Notes: generated from the sequence alone by a model not told the origin. A stretch of DNA of 64,000 nt from an uncultured Erythrobacter sp. (GCF_947502395.1 NZ_CANMZM010000001.1:992001-1056000); one strand, 5' to 3'; positions 16,375-26,171 are shown, numbered from the stretch's first letter. Made by a program: numbers and translations.

Positions 16375-18750
16375 TTAGTCATTCTTTCTTTTGAGCAGAC
16401 CATCGCACTCGTCGACCGGTACAAAGCCGTTCAGCGCCCGCGCTTTCTGAGCGTGGATTTCGCTTCGGACCAAGACGTAGTCGACCTGCCAAGTCTCTAG
16501 AAAGGCAGCCTTGCCGCTTTCTTCCAATCGACCTTCCGCCATATTGCGTGGCTCCATCATAGTGCTCAGGGAAGCTAGGGCCCCCGCCCGAGCGGCAAAG
16601 TTGTCATCACCCATCACCAAGATACGTGCATCGGAGTTATCTCCCAAACACTGCAGCAACATTGCGATGTCATCAGGTGCGTCAAACTGGCCCCATTGGT
16701 CCGCGGCGAAGCGGTTCGAATTGGCCGCGCTGGCGAACTGGATCATAGCAAATCCGATCAGCCACACTCCAATCGTCCCGGCAAAGAGCGTGGCAAAAGT
16801 CTGGCGCTGGCGCGCAGTGACTCCGCGCGAAATCTGCCAGGCGGCAATGGTGAGCAGCCCCACCCAAAACATCGCCGAGTAATAGCGGTACTCAAGGTAG
16901 CCCGTCAGAATCTGTGGCAGCATTAAACCCACTAGTAAGAAGGCGAAGATCACCAACAACCACAATTGGGTCCGTGGTTTGTCCTTCGGGTCAACTGTGT
17001 CCGGGGTTTTGGCGCAAAGGTATTGCAGCCCCCCAACCAAGACTGAACCTAGCGCAAATGCGAAGCCCAGAGGCGAAAGAACCAAGGAAAGACCGGTTAA
17101 GACCCATTGCCTCAAATTGCTCAGCACTTTGATTGCCCACACAGCAGGATCTTCGAATGCGGTCGCTTGAGGCTTTGGCCACCAATCGGTAACGAAAGCC
17201 CGCGAGTCCAGCGCGGTCACAATGCCCGAATTGTCGGTCGCAAAAACAGTACCGAAAGTGCTGAGCGAATAGGCGACCCATGGTGAAATAGCGAGAAGAG
17301 ACCCGGCGAGAGCAGCCGCTGAGCGCGAAGGACTGCGGGTGAGCAAGGCAATCATCAGCGTCACAAAGAAGGGCAACAAAGCCGCATCGAAGCGGTTCAT
17401 GACCGTAAGACCCGAGACAAACCCAATCATCGCCGCGCTTTGCAGGGATATCGCTCGCCCCGCCAAAAGCCACCGAAACAACAGCGCATAGAGCAGCAAT
17501 TGCAATGGGATCGTTCGCCCCGCGCTGAGCTCATCCCACACCATGCTTGGCCCCAATAGCAGGAGCAAAGCAGTTCCGAGCCCGATCCATCGTGCACCCG
17601 TGATCTGCTGCCCGATCCGTTCGGACATCAGGGCAAAGGCGAAAAAGCTCAGGAAAGCGAGGTAGAGCCCGGTGCGTGCCCCCGTTCCAAGCACCCCATC
17701 CGTGACCGCAATTAGCGTTGGCCAGAGGGGGGCAAAGGCGCTCGAATACTCCGACGCACTCGCAAAGCTGCGGAAATGGGAGAAGCGGTAGAAGTCGTCA
17801 AAGACAGTCTTGCTGAGTTCATAAAGCGCCCAACTGTCTGGCGAGTAATTGGGTGCCACAATCACGCTCAGAAAAAGCGGCAAAAGTACGAGGGCAGCTA
17901 CCACTGCTGGCCAGTCCAGCGGAGCCTGTTTTGCTCGCACATCATCGGGCGTGTAGCCGCCAGTCGCAACCCTCACCGTTTCCCCCAATAGGGCGAGTTT
18001 AGATGCCAGACCTCCGATTTTTGTCGGCACCTGGCCGCTGTCGGGATAGCGCCGAACAACCGGGACATGATCGACCTTAAGACCCAATTGCCCAGCCCGC
18101 ACCGTCAGGTAGAAGAGCAGGCTATAGACCTCAAACTCGGAACGGAACGGGCGAACCTCAGGGTGCGTAAGATAGCGTGCGGAATAGGCTCTGAACCCGT
18201 TGGTGGTGTCTGTGAAGAGGTTTCGACCTGCGATACTCAGGATCGGCGCATGGATTAGGCGATTGGCAATCGTGCGCTCAAGCGGCGTGTTCTCCGCTTT
18301 CCCTCCGGACAGATAACGCGAACCTTGCACATAATCGCAACCCGCCTCGAGCTTTGCGACGAAACTGGCCACTGCCTCGACCCCATCTTTGCCATTGCCG
18401 TCCACGGTGACGATGCCCGCATAGCCTTCTCGCAAACACCAGGCATAGGCCATGCGCAATTGCGCACTGAGCTTTCCCGGCCCGATTTTGGTCAGCACCG
18501 CGCGGACGCCAATGGGCTTCACAAAACCCTCATCAAGCGAACCATCAGTAGAGCCGCCATCGGCAACGATGACGTCAACCAGTGGCGCAGCGTCCTTGAT
18601 CCGTGACAGTTGGCCCCGGATGCGTTCACCCTCATTAATGACCGGAATGACCAGCGCATATTTGTGCGCCTTATTCGCGTAAACCGAAACCTTATGTGGG
18701 GGCACTTCCCAATCGGTGTCCTGCAGTGGGATGGCAGCGAGCGCATTCAT
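16375..18750 (-). CDS. GT2 glycosyltransferase fused to polytopic GT-C-like membrane domain
   Basis: A 791-residue fusion. Residues about 30-270 form a GT2 domain of the dolichol-phosphate-mannose-synthase type (ALVIPVINEGERI, VADGGSTDGS, TVDGNGKDG, QGSRYLSGG, TDTTNGFRAYS). About ten hydrophobic segments follow (about 285-655), with an extracytoplasmic C-terminal domain of some 130 residues, resembling GT-C transferases that use lipid-linked sugars. In one chain it could both charge a polyprenyl-phosphate carrier and transfer the sugar across the membrane; that is inference. It is last in a seven-gene operon, and its start overlaps the GtrA stop by four nt. Confidence 0.8.
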   Translation of the reverse strand: MNALAAIPLQDTDWEVPPHKVSVYANKAHKYALVIPVINEGERIRGQLSRIKDAAPLVDVIVADGGSTDGSLDEGFVKPIGVRAVLTKIGPGKLSAQLRMAYAWCLREGYAGIVTVDGNGKDGVEAVASFVAKLEAGCDYVQGSRYLSGGKAENTPLERTIANRLIHAPILSIAGRNLFTDTTNGFRAYSARYLTHPEVRPFRSEFEVYSLLFYLTVRAGQLGLKVDHVPVVRRYPDSGQVPTKIGGLASKLALLGETVRVATGGYTPDDVRAKQAPLDWPAVVAALVLLPLFLSVIVAPNYSPDSWALYELSKTVFDDFYRFSHFRSFASASEYSSAFAPLWPTLIAVTDGVLGTGARTGLYLAFLSFFAFALMSERIGQQITGARWIGLGTALLLLLGPSMVWDELSAGRTIPLQLLLYALLFRWLLAGRAISLQSAAMIGFVSGLTVMNRFDAALLPFFVTLMIALLTRSPSRSAAALAGSLLAISPWVAYSLSTFGTVFATDNSGIVTALDSRAFVTDWWPKPQATAFEDPAVWAIKVLSNLRQWVLTGLSLVLSPLGFAFALGSVLVGGLQYLCAKTPDTVDPKDKPRTQLWLLVIFAFLLVGLMLPQILTGYLEYRYYSAMFWVGLLTIAAWQISRGVTARQRQTFATLFAGTIGVWLIGFAMIQFASAANSNRFAADQWGQFDAPDDIAMLLQCLGDNSDARILVMGDDNFAARAGALASLSTMMEPRNMAEGRLEESGKAAFLETWQVDYVLVRSEIHAQKARALNGFVPVDECDGLLKRKND

Positions 18751-19148
18751 GATGCGCGCTCCTGAGAAAGAGCGTCATCGAAGACAAAGAGTTTGCTCAA
18801 AGTGAAGTTGACGAAGAAGGAGACCCCTGCCCCGCAGATCAGGATTAGCAGTGCGTATTGACCCGCAAGATACTCAGCGAGAACGGCAACGACGGAAACA
18901 CGCGCCAATAGGGTCAGGCCTGCCACAAGGCCGTACTTAGAAGCGCGGTTGAGTGAGAGGCTACGCGAACCCGATTGGAAGCTCCACAACTGATGCAAGA
19001 CATAGTTAAAGGATGCGGCGCACACAAAGCCCATCACTGCTGCCAATGCCAAGGACACACCGGCAATCTCGTGCAAGCCGTACGCAATGCCAATATCGAG
19101 CACAACGCCAAGCACGGTGACGGTGAAGAAGCGTAACATCTCGCTCAT
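18747..19148 (-). CDS. GtrA-family membrane protein (putative lipid-linked sugar flippase)
   Basis: A 133-residue protein with four hydrophobic segments and GtrA-family features (RFFTVTVLGVVLDIGIAYGL near the start, AASFNYVLHQLWSF, then FFVNFTLSKLFVFDD at the end). GtrA proteins are thought to flip polyprenyl-phosphate-linked sugars. ATGA overlaps at both ends couple it to the GT2/GT-C fusion downstream and the polytopic protein upstream. That placement fits a carrier-sugar flipping step between synthesis and transfer. Confidence 0.85.
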   Translation of the reverse strand: MSEMLRFFTVTVLGVVLDIGIAYGLHEIAGVSLALAAVMGFVCAASFNYVLHQLWSFQSGSRSLSLNRASKYGLVAGLTLLARVSVVAVLAEYLAGQYALLILICGAGVSFFVNFTLSKLFVFDDALSQERAS

Positions 19149-21241
19149 GCTCCGGTCTCTGCCTCTGCAATCAACTGATCAACGCCTTCGGAAAGGCTTG
19201 GCAAAGCGTCAAATTCTATCGGCTCGTAAACCCGCGCAAAGCACTCGGCCCAACCGATGGCTGAACCGTCCATCACGTTAAATGTTAGCCTGGTTGCTTC
19301 GCCCGCTTCGACCGGAGCCGACACCTCAACAATGCGTGAATTCGCGATGCCATAGCGCGGGAAATCGCTCCAATGCGGCTCGGTAGCGGAGCGGGTGAAG
19401 GGTGAATCTTCAGTGACCGTGAGGAGCGCGGATCGGGAGCTGGCATCAAACCCCTCTCGATCAAAGAACAGCGATGCAACGCCGGTCTTGGGACTCTTGA
19501 TGACAACGTCAAATCCGTCGAACCGCCAATCGGCCACCTGGCATTCTACATCTTGCGCGCGTGGATTTCCGCCAGATCGGATCCAGAGGATGTGCTGGTC
19601 GCTGCGCGCAACAGGGCGATAGAGGTCGCGAACGTTCCTGAAAAAGGACCAATTGGCTCGCGTGTTCCACTCTGCCCAGCCCGAGTATTCTGGGGCAATG
19701 GTGGTGACAGCCACGGCTTTGCTGAAGAGCAATTCGTTGAACGCCATACGATTCTGCTCACCCAATGCATGGATCAAAGATCCTACAGGTGATGGACTTT
19801 CCACGTCCGCAGCTATGTCCAATGCCGACGTATAGACTGAGAGCAGGCGCTGATCTTCTGGGAAACCGCGTTCTTCCAATTCACTTGAAAACCGCTTGAT
19901 TGCGGCAAGGTCTTCAGCCGCTTTCGGTGTGACGTAGAAGCCTAGCTTCTCGTGAAACACTGTGCGATCGGTACCCTGCGCGTTGGACACAAGGCTACCT
20001 GCATCGATAGCGATCATAGCCAAAGCGGCGATGGCGGCTGCAGCAGTCAGAGCAAGCTTTGGAAGCCTTCGCATAAGCGGCTTGGCCCGCGAAAACAGCG
20101 CTTTCTGAAAGACGATGATCGGAGCACAGAAGCCCAGCACAAAGGTAATCGCGTTGTACTCTGAACCGATGTGCCCGCCGATTTGCGGGAGGACGGCGGT
20201 GCCCACTATGCTCGCCCCGACAAAGACGAAGGCACTCCCCCGCACGTGAGAGCCTCTCCCCTTCAGTCGCCTGAAGACTGAGCAAATGACACAGGTTGTC
20301 AGCACGATCAGGCTCAGAGTTGAGAGCAGCTGCCCGCCCAAAAAGATCTGTGGCAGATCGGTTATCCCAAGCACGCGGGACTCGCGGCTCCACGGTCCAA
20401 AGTACCAGAACTGGTCACCTGCAACGTCAGTGAAATTGTACTGCCACCAGCCCGACGGATCGCTGTGGGTGACCGCCATGACAAGCGCAAAAGCCGACAC
20501 TGCGACGCCAGCGATAAACGTTAGAATTGCTTTGATCAGCAAACCCCATTGCCGATAGAATGCCAGGAAGAAACTGGCCAAGCTGGCAATCACCAAGGGT
20601 ATCCCAGCATCATTCGACCACAGGAGTCCAAGACCAGCCACAACGCCCAACCAGAACGTCGGGACCGGGCTTCCCGTTACCAACACGCGCCTAATTGACC
20701 AGACGAAGGCGGGAAGCATGAAAAACGGTAAGGCTCCGCGCAAGGGCCGTAGTGAAACACCGGGTTCGAAGGTCGCTGGGTAGGGGTGATTGAGAAGCTC
20801 CGCTGCCAGAGAGGCCGCGTAGTAGAACCCACAGATCAGCAGGATTGCCCACATCCAACGCTGCGATTTGGGCACGGGTCGCACCATCCAGACTATCCCA
20901 TAGGCACCCGCGAAACTGCCCGCGATCACCATGGAATATGCCGCGAAAGTCGAAGCCCAGAGGGTCTCACCTAAGACAACAAACCCGGGCAACAATGACA
21001 GTATCATCGTGATGCCGAGATAGGATTGGAATTCGTCTCCCAGCTTTGCGCCATCGGCGAAATTGTCCAGCGCAAACCATGTCTGCATCGCACCGTCGAT
21101 CGAGTGGAGGCTGTGGTCGAACAGCAGCGTGGCACCGCGTAGACCCGCAAGAACCACGCCTAGCGCGACCAACCAAAGCCATCCACGCCGCCGTTCTTGT
21201 GAAACAGCTACTGGGTCAGAGTACGCCACGGTCTCAGGCAT
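19145..21241 (-). CDS. Polytopic membrane protein, GT-C glycosyltransferase-like
   Basis: A product of 698 residues from ATG 21241. This start is preferred over the ATG at 21259 because GGAG stands six nt before it and it gives an ATGCCTGA overlap with the previous stop. About ten membrane segments lie between residues 25 and 410, with a long first periplasmic loop (FDHSLHSIDGAMQTWFALDN). A soluble C-terminal region follows (about 430-698). This resembles GT-C proteins that use polyprenyl-phosphate sugars, but no diagnostic motif is clear enough to name a substrate. Confidence 0.6.
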   Translation of the reverse strand: MPETVAYSDPVAVSQERRRGWLWLVALGVVLAGLRGATLLFDHSLHSIDGAMQTWFALDNFADGAKLGDEFQSYLGITMILSLLPGFVVLGETLWASTFAAYSMVIAGSFAGAYGIVWMVRPVPKSQRWMWAILLICGFYYAASLAAELLNHPYPATFEPGVSLRPLRGALPFFMLPAFVWSIRRVLVTGSPVPTFWLGVVAGLGLLWSNDAGIPLVIASLASFFLAFYRQWGLLIKAILTFIAGVAVSAFALVMAVTHSDPSGWWQYNFTDVAGDQFWYFGPWSRESRVLGITDLPQIFLGGQLLSTLSLIVLTTCVICSVFRRLKGRGSHVRGSAFVFVGASIVGTAVLPQIGGHIGSEYNAITFVLGFCAPIIVFQKALFSRAKPLMRRLPKLALTAAAAIAALAMIAIDAGSLVSNAQGTDRTVFHEKLGFYVTPKAAEDLAAIKRFSSELEERGFPEDQRLLSVYTSALDIAADVESPSPVGSLIHALGEQNRMAFNELLFSKAVAVTTIAPEYSGWAEWNTRANWSFFRNVRDLYRPVARSDQHILWIRSGGNPRAQDVECQVADWRFDGFDVVIKSPKTGVASLFFDREGFDASSRSALLTVTEDSPFTRSATEPHWSDFPRYGIANSRIVEVSAPVEAGEATRLTFNVMDGSAIGWAECFARVYEPIEFDALPSLSEGVDQLIAEAETGA

Positions 21242-22391
21242 ATTGCGCTCCGAGCACAAATCCGGGGTGCAGCTTCGAAAACTCGGGTGCGGTGCTTTTC
21301 ACCGCCTCGAACAGGTCGTAAATGTTATCGATCTTCCCACCGAGGATGGAGATTACCCGCGAGCCTTCCGGCGCTTGGTGATACAGGATCGGGCGGCCAT
21401 CATCCTGCTCATTCTTGACCAGAACCGTCTTCACATCGAACAGCGAACGGTGATAGGTCGAGCCCTCGAGGCAGGGCAGATACCGCTGCGCATCCCGCAG
21501 CATAAAGGCGTATCGTGTCTCATAATGGCGGGCAGCAAAATGGCGATAGGCATCGCAGACCGCGCCCTCATCGCTCCAGCTTTCATGCGGTGTGTAACGC
21601 ACATGGGTAAGCGAATAAAGCCCCGCCGATGGATAGGGCATGGTTGAGAAGAAGGGACCATCCATGACCGTGATACCGCGCCCTCGAAGCTCGGCAGGCG
21701 GTTCTATCAAAGCAAGCTCAGCGACCTCATATTTGAGCCGCGCTTTAGGAAGTTTGGCTTTTTCCAACACGCTGTTGATCTGAGCATAGGTGATATTGAA
21801 GGCATATCGCGCGGTGACTTCAGAGCCATCCCCAAGACCTACGACCACGCCATCATATTTCGCTTCAAGCGTCTGAACTTCGGTCGAAAGGCGCAGCTCG
21901 ATGCCGGCGTCGTCCAACCGCTCTGCCATCTGCGTGGCCAGCACGGAGTAGTCAAATGCGGTTTCAAAACAAGCAAACACCTCTTCCACCGCATCAGAGT
22001 CAAACAGCGCGCGATCATTGGGCGGAGCCACTTCGATCGGCGCGTCCATATCGCTGAACATTCGGTGGAATTTCTTCGCAGTGACTTTGGAGCGACGCTT
22101 GGCAATCGCGTAGAGCATCTGAAACTCATCGATGATTGCTTCGGGGAAATCCTCCAGGAATTTGCGGTGCAGCAACATGGACTTGACCGCGGTCACGGCC
22201 GATCGCGGGTAATGAAATCCGGTGTGCACACGCGCCTGATTCACGCGGCTGGCACGCGTCATCAAACTGTCTGCGGCCTCTACCAACAACACCTTGTTGG
22301 AAATTGAGCGCAAATAGAGCGCGAGACAGCAGCCGTAAAAGCCGCCGCCGATCACGACATAGTCATACCGCGTTGAATGGATCCTCGCCAT
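21234..22391 (-). CDS. FAD-dependent oxidoreductase (DAO family)
   Basis: A 385-residue flavoprotein. The N-terminal FAD-binding Rossmann motif is YVVIGGGFYGCCLALYL, followed by VLLVEAADSLMTRASRVNQ, and AGLYSLTHVRYTPH and GSRVISILGGKIDNIYDL occur towards the C-terminus, in the pattern of D-amino-acid-oxidase-like enzymes. It overlaps its neighbours by 1 nt upstream and 8 nt downstream, so it is part of the glycoconjugate operon. A role in oxidising a sugar or modifying a glycolipid precursor is suggested only by position. Confidence 0.78.
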   Translation of the reverse strand: MARIHSTRYDYVVIGGGFYGCCLALYLRSISNKVLLVEAADSLMTRASRVNQARVHTGFHYPRSAVTAVKSMLLHRKFLEDFPEAIIDEFQMLYAIAKRRSKVTAKKFHRMFSDMDAPIEVAPPNDRALFDSDAVEEVFACFETAFDYSVLATQMAERLDDAGIELRLSTEVQTLEAKYDGVVVGLGDGSEVTARYAFNITYAQINSVLEKAKLPKARLKYEVAELALIEPPAELRGRGITVMDGPFFSTMPYPSAGLYSLTHVRYTPHESWSDEGAVCDAYRHFAARHYETRYAFMLRDAQRYLPCLEGSTYHRSLFDVKTVLVKNEQDDGRPILYHQAPEGSRVISILGGKIDNIYDLFEAVKSTAPEFSKLHPGFVLGAQYA

Positions 22392-23431
22392 CAGTCACCT
22401 TCACGGTTCTGATCGGTGGCACTTGTTCGCGACCAAATCTCGCTCTCAAGCTCAACATTGAGATCGTCCGCGACCTTTCCAAACAGGTCGATCCGGTTAA
22501 CCTCTTCGCAGACACGCTCTCCCCTGTCGCGGGCCTGTTGCCGCAAGAGATGCTGGAGGCCGAGGCTCAGGCCGAGCGTCGAAACCCCCATGAAAATCGC
22601 GCTGACAGCAAGCATTGTGTTGGTGGTGAACCAACCGGGTGCGAGGCTCTCAACAACCAGCACAGCGCCCACGATCCAGGCGGCGTAAGCGAGCCCGACA
22701 AGTGTGAGGAGGCTCGAGGAGATCGCTACAATCGAAAGGATGATTGGAGTGAGATAGACAAGCAGCGTCTGTAGCAATTGCATTCGACGCCCCACGTCCT
22801 TGAAAGCGCTGCGAGAGGAAACACCTTTGGCCGCTTTGAACGGGGCGATGGGGAGTCTCGGATCGCGCGGCGGATATCGCAAGGCAAGGCGCGGCTCGTC
22901 ATGCGAAAGGATATGGTTGAGCAGAGTTCGTGGCAGAGCAATCGACTGAAAGTCGCTGGGGTTAACAGTGAATCCGGCAAGCCGCCCAAGCGCAATGAAT
23001 GGCCAGCTCATGAGCGCCTTCAATGGCCGCCTAGCACCGCGATTGGCCAGAGCAATGGCAGTGGACTTTTCCGCATGATCGAGAAAAGCGAGCACATCCA
23101 AATGCGCCGCCTCATCCTCTTGCGCAATAAGAACGAGATCACCAATTGCTTCCTCTGCAGCGATGACGCGGCGCTCGTAATATTCGGTGCCTTTGCGGAC
23201 TAAGAACAGGCGAACATCCGCGACTTCTTCGACGAGTGGTAGGAAGACATCTTTTTGATGGTCTTCGACTACCAGAATGACCTCGCGGAAACGGTAGACT
23301 TCATCAAGCCTGCCTGCGATCTCACGAATGGTCTTGAATGTCTCATCATTATCTGGAGGCGTTGCAAAACAAACGGATACGACACAATCTTCGCGCTGCT
23401 TGGTAAAGCTTTTGGGTGATGGTTCATGCAT
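22391..23431 (-). CDS. GT2-like glycosyltransferase with C-terminal membrane anchor
   Basis: A 346-residue protein. The N-terminal part (about 15-200) has a GT-A-like pattern (CVVSVCFATPPDNDETFKTI, VILVVEDHQKD, LVLIAQEDEAAH), with the acidic LIAQEDE in the place of a nucleotide-sugar metal site. Two hydrophobic segments follow (about 225-290), as in GtrB/DPM-type enzymes, then a charged tail. Sequence match to GT2 is weak by eye. The position beside GtrA and GT-C proteins supports a polyprenyl-phosphate glycosyltransferase or an inactive relative. Confidence 0.55.
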   Translation of the reverse strand: MHEPSPKSFTKQREDCVVSVCFATPPDNDETFKTIREIAGRLDEVYRFREVILVVEDHQKDVFLPLVEEVADVRLFLVRKGTEYYERRVIAAEEAIGDLVLIAQEDEAAHLDVLAFLDHAEKSTAIALANRGARRPLKALMSWPFIALGRLAGFTVNPSDFQSIALPRTLLNHILSHDEPRLALRYPPRDPRLPIAPFKAAKGVSSRSAFKDVGRRMQLLQTLLVYLTPIILSIVAISSSLLTLVGLAYAAWIVGAVLVVESLAPGWFTTNTMLAVSAIFMGVSTLGLSLGLQHLLRQQARDRGERVCEEVNRIDLFGKVADDLNVELESEIWSRTSATDQNREGD

Positions 23432-24281
23432 GGGCCATCCCCCAGCCTATTCCGGCCGTCTTCGCCGCCGTTGCGAGAGCTACAATCGAGCTCTTTATTC
23501 CCTGGATGCCATTCTCGGGCCTGCGCATTTCGATCGAGACCGCTTTGTCGTAGCTATGCTTATCGAGAGCTGAAAGCACTGGAGCTAGCAGCGTCGGATC
23601 TGCTGGCGCAGGTGCGAGTTCCGGCTCGCTCACATGCACATGGTTGAGCGTCTGGCTGATGGTTCTGAGCCGTTCTGGGACCGTATCAAACTCGCCATTC
23701 ATATGCATAGCGCCAAGGTCCAAGATCACAGCGATAGCTGGGTGATTGACCTCAGCGACGAAGGCCTCAACCTCATCCAAGGTGTTGAGGAAATTCGTGC
23801 CATATGCAGCTGGATTGGCCTCAATTGTGATGCGGGTTCCCGCAGACTTTGCGCGATCACCCAGCGCGCGAAACACCTCCGTAGCTTTTCCAAGAGCTCG
23901 CTCCATCGACATTCCATCGGGTACGCGACGCTGCGCCGGGGAGCCGAAGACGAGGTTGGGAATGCCGAACCGACCCGCCAGATCAATGGCGCGATGCATG
24001 CCTTTAACAAGAGCGGCTCTTGCGTCATCTCCCTCAAAGAGCCCCGTACCTTGGACACCGAAAAGAAGCGACTGCATCGAAACAAGTTCAAGCCCGTAGC
24101 CAGCCATCTCGCTGAGAGCTTCTCCTGCCCTCACATCACAGGGCACAAGGGGGTCATCGCTCTGATGGAAGAACAGCCCTGGTGCAATTTCAAGGCCAGT
24201 GAATCCGATTTCCGCCATGGCTTGGTAAGCAGCAAGCCGCTCCTCGGGTGCCCAGGCAATGTTCGACATAGCGAGCTTCAT
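23424..24281 (-). CDS. Xylose-isomerase-like TIM-barrel protein (sugar isomerase/epimerase)
   Basis: A 285-residue TIM barrel of the AP-endonuclease-2/sugar-phosphate-isomerase family: SNIAWAPEERLAAYQAMAEI, GFTGLEIAPGLF, RITIEANPAAYGTNFLNT, VILDLGAMHMNGE, HVHVSEPELAP and KAVSIEMRRPE. The Glu, Asp, His and final Glu in these segments match the family's metal ligands. It overlaps the epimerase/dehydratase gene by four nt and the next gene by eight. It probably interconverts a sugar intermediate for the operon's glycan. Confidence 0.75.
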   Translation of the reverse strand: MKLAMSNIAWAPEERLAAYQAMAEIGFTGLEIAPGLFFHQSDDPLVPCDVRAGEALSEMAGYGLELVSMQSLLFGVQGTGLFEGDDARAALVKGMHRAIDLAGRFGIPNLVFGSPAQRRVPDGMSMERALGKATEVFRALGDRAKSAGTRITIEANPAAYGTNFLNTLDEVEAFVAEVNHPAIAVILDLGAMHMNGEFDTVPERLRTISQTLNHVHVSEPELAPAPADPTLLAPVLSALDKHSYDKAVSIEMRRPENGIQGIKSSIVALATAAKTAGIGWGMAHA

Positions 24282-25258
24282 GCGAGAGCCCTCTGGTCAG
24301 CGCAAAAGACTGCAAGCCGGTCCAGAGTTGCCTCAGCATCAAAAAGATACGGCCCGTCTGCTCCCCACAAGGTAGCGTGAGCCGAATGCATGTCTTCAGT
24401 ATGCACTCTCGCCTGCGTATCTGGCATCTCATGCCCAGTGAGCCGATTATGGATTGCCTTGGCTCTGAGCGGCTCAGCGGCAAGGTGCAGGTGTGTGAGC
24501 CCCGCATCCAATGCCACGCCGATATCGCGCCAGAGGCGGTCAATCTCGTAATATTGATAGGTCGTCTCACGATTGTGAAATTGGGTCGCGGAGAGACCCA
24601 AATCGCTTACAGCTTCATCCAATCCGCGCCGCTTCGGGCTGCTGTTCAATGCTGAGCGGTCGAGCTTGAAAAGACCTGTAGCAGGATGCTCACCGTAGAG
24701 TTGTTCGACCCAGTCGGAAAGGTCTGCGCTCAGCCCAGTTTTCAGCGTCGCAAGCTTCTCCGCCGAGAGCATCGAGGGGACAGGGTTGAGAAGATCAAAG
24801 ATGAAGTTCTTTCGCAATCCCCGGCCGAACAACGCAGGCAAGCGTACGATCAGGCTGTTGACGAAGTGATCTTCAACGAAAGCCTCAAGCTCACGCCGAT
24901 GACGGCCATAAGCGAGAGTTTTTTGGAATTTTTCTGTGCTTTCAACATGCTGTCCAGCAAAGTCTGACAGAACCGCGATCGAGGAAATGAGGACAAATTT
25001 CTCCGCGCGTACTTTAGACAGGCGCTTGATCAATCCCGTTATTTGGGCACGGTCTCGCTCAGGAGCGGTGTTGGCCTCGACCATGGAACCGGGAGCAGCA
25101 GCGCACACAACCATGCCAAAACTCTGCCCTTCGATCTCATGAACATTTTTGCTTTGAAAACGGGCACCAAAATCGGTTTGGCGCAGCAGCGCTCCTCCGA
25201 CAAAGCCGGTTGCACCAATTAGGCAAACACTATCAGAAGTCTTGCTTGACCCTGCCAT
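24278..25258 (-). CDS. NAD-dependent epimerase/dehydratase-family protein
   Basis: A 326-residue extended-SDR-like protein, first gene of the glycoconjugate operon. The Rossmann motif is CLIGATGFVGGALLRQ and a serine-rich segment FVLISSIAVLSD holds the likely catalytic Ser. The usual YxxxK dyad appears as AYGRHRREL, so Arg stands where the general-base-assisting Lys is expected. That is unusual and may mean altered or lost redox chemistry. Its C-terminus is also less typical than UDP-glucose epimerase families. The substrate is unknown. Confidence 0.7.
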   Translation of the reverse strand: MAGSSKTSDSVCLIGATGFVGGALLRQTDFGARFQSKNVHEIEGQSFGMVVCAAAPGSMVEANTAPERDRAQITGLIKRLSKVRAEKFVLISSIAVLSDFAGQHVESTEKFQKTLAYGRHRRELEAFVEDHFVNSLIVRLPALFGRGLRKNFIFDLLNPVPSMLSAEKLATLKTGLSADLSDWVEQLYGEHPATGLFKLDRSALNSSPKRRGLDEAVSDLGLSATQFHNRETTYQYYEIDRLWRDIGVALDAGLTHLHLAAEPLRAKAIHNRLTGHEMPDTQARVHTEDMHSAHATLWGADGPYLFDAEATLDRLAVFCADQRALA

Positions 25259-25535
25259 TCAAAAACCCGCGCTTTCAGCTCCAATCTGGTGAACCTAATA
25301 TTCACCAAGCGACCTAACTGAGATTGCTATCAATTCTGTTAATTTGACGGGCAAGCGCACCGGCGGCGTTAACCAAGTATCATCAGGCGTTTGCAAACCT
25401 AAACAGCGGTATAAGTGCGTGATTGAATACGAATTCGACCAAGCCAATTTCTCTCGCTCAATTTCAAAGCGCCTTCTATACCGTTCCCAGAACAGCGCCG
25501 AGCGACCTGCCAAATGCGCCATGGAAGGCAATTGA

Positions 25536-26171
25536 ATGAGCGACACCCAGACCTTTGACCCAAGCGAGATCGAGCGGGTGATGAAAACCGCGCCCGTCAT
25601 ACCTGTGTTGGTTGTCAAAGATGTCGGCAAAGCGCGCGAACAAGCAGAAGCACTGGTGGATGGCGGCCTCAAAGTGCTTGAAGTGACTTTGCGCACGACG
25701 GACGCATTGGAAGCGATTAAGCGTATGAACCTTGTGCCTGGCGCGATCGTGGGCGCTGGCACCGTGATTAACGCACGTCAGCTGGATGAAGCGCGCGGCG
25801 CTGGATCGGAATTTATCGTTTCACCTGGTCTGACCCAAGACCTGGGAGCCGCGGCGGTCGCAAGCGGGCTTCCCTTCCTTCCCGGCATAGCGAATGCGGG
25901 CGATATCATGCGCGGGCTGGACCTGGGACTCAACCATTTCAAGTTCTTCCCTGCCATGGCAGCGGGCGGCATTCCGGCGCTCAAAGCCTTATCGGGACCC
26001 TTTGGCCAATGTCTATTTTGCCCCACTGGCGGGATTACCGCTGAAACTGCGCCCGAATGGCTGGCTATGAGAAATGTCCTATGCCTTGGCGGAAGCTGGA
26101 TCGTCCCCGATGGTGCCAGCCTAGAAGAAATCAACGCTCGAGCCCGCGAAGCCGCAGCGCTCTCGAATTAG
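25536..26171 (+). CDS. eda: 2-dehydro-3-deoxy-phosphogluconate (KDPG) aldolase / KHG aldolase
   Basis: A 211-residue class I aldolase of the Entner-Doudoroff pathway, cleaving KDPG to pyruvate and glyceraldehyde-3-phosphate. Diagnostic segments are VLEVTLRTTDALEAI (E49, R53), VGAGTVINARQLDEA, FIVSPGLTQDL, FLPGIANAGDIM and HFKFFPAMAAGG, with Schiff-base Lys136. The length is normal. GGAAGG stands about seven nt before the ATG. It is a single gene, and its stop overlaps the stop of the opposite-strand response regulator by three nt. The 277-bp upstream region is shared with the divergent glycoconjugate operon. Confidence 0.93.
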   Translation: MSDTQTFDPSEIERVMKTAPVIPVLVVKDVGKAREQAEALVDGGLKVLEVTLRTTDALEAIKRMNLVPGAIVGAGTVINARQLDEARGAGSEFIVSPGLTQDLGAAAVASGLPFLPGIANAGDIMRGLDLGLNHFKFFPAMAAGGIPALKALSGPFGQCLFCPTGGITAETAPEWLAMRNVLCLGGSWIVPDGASLEEINARAREAAALSN

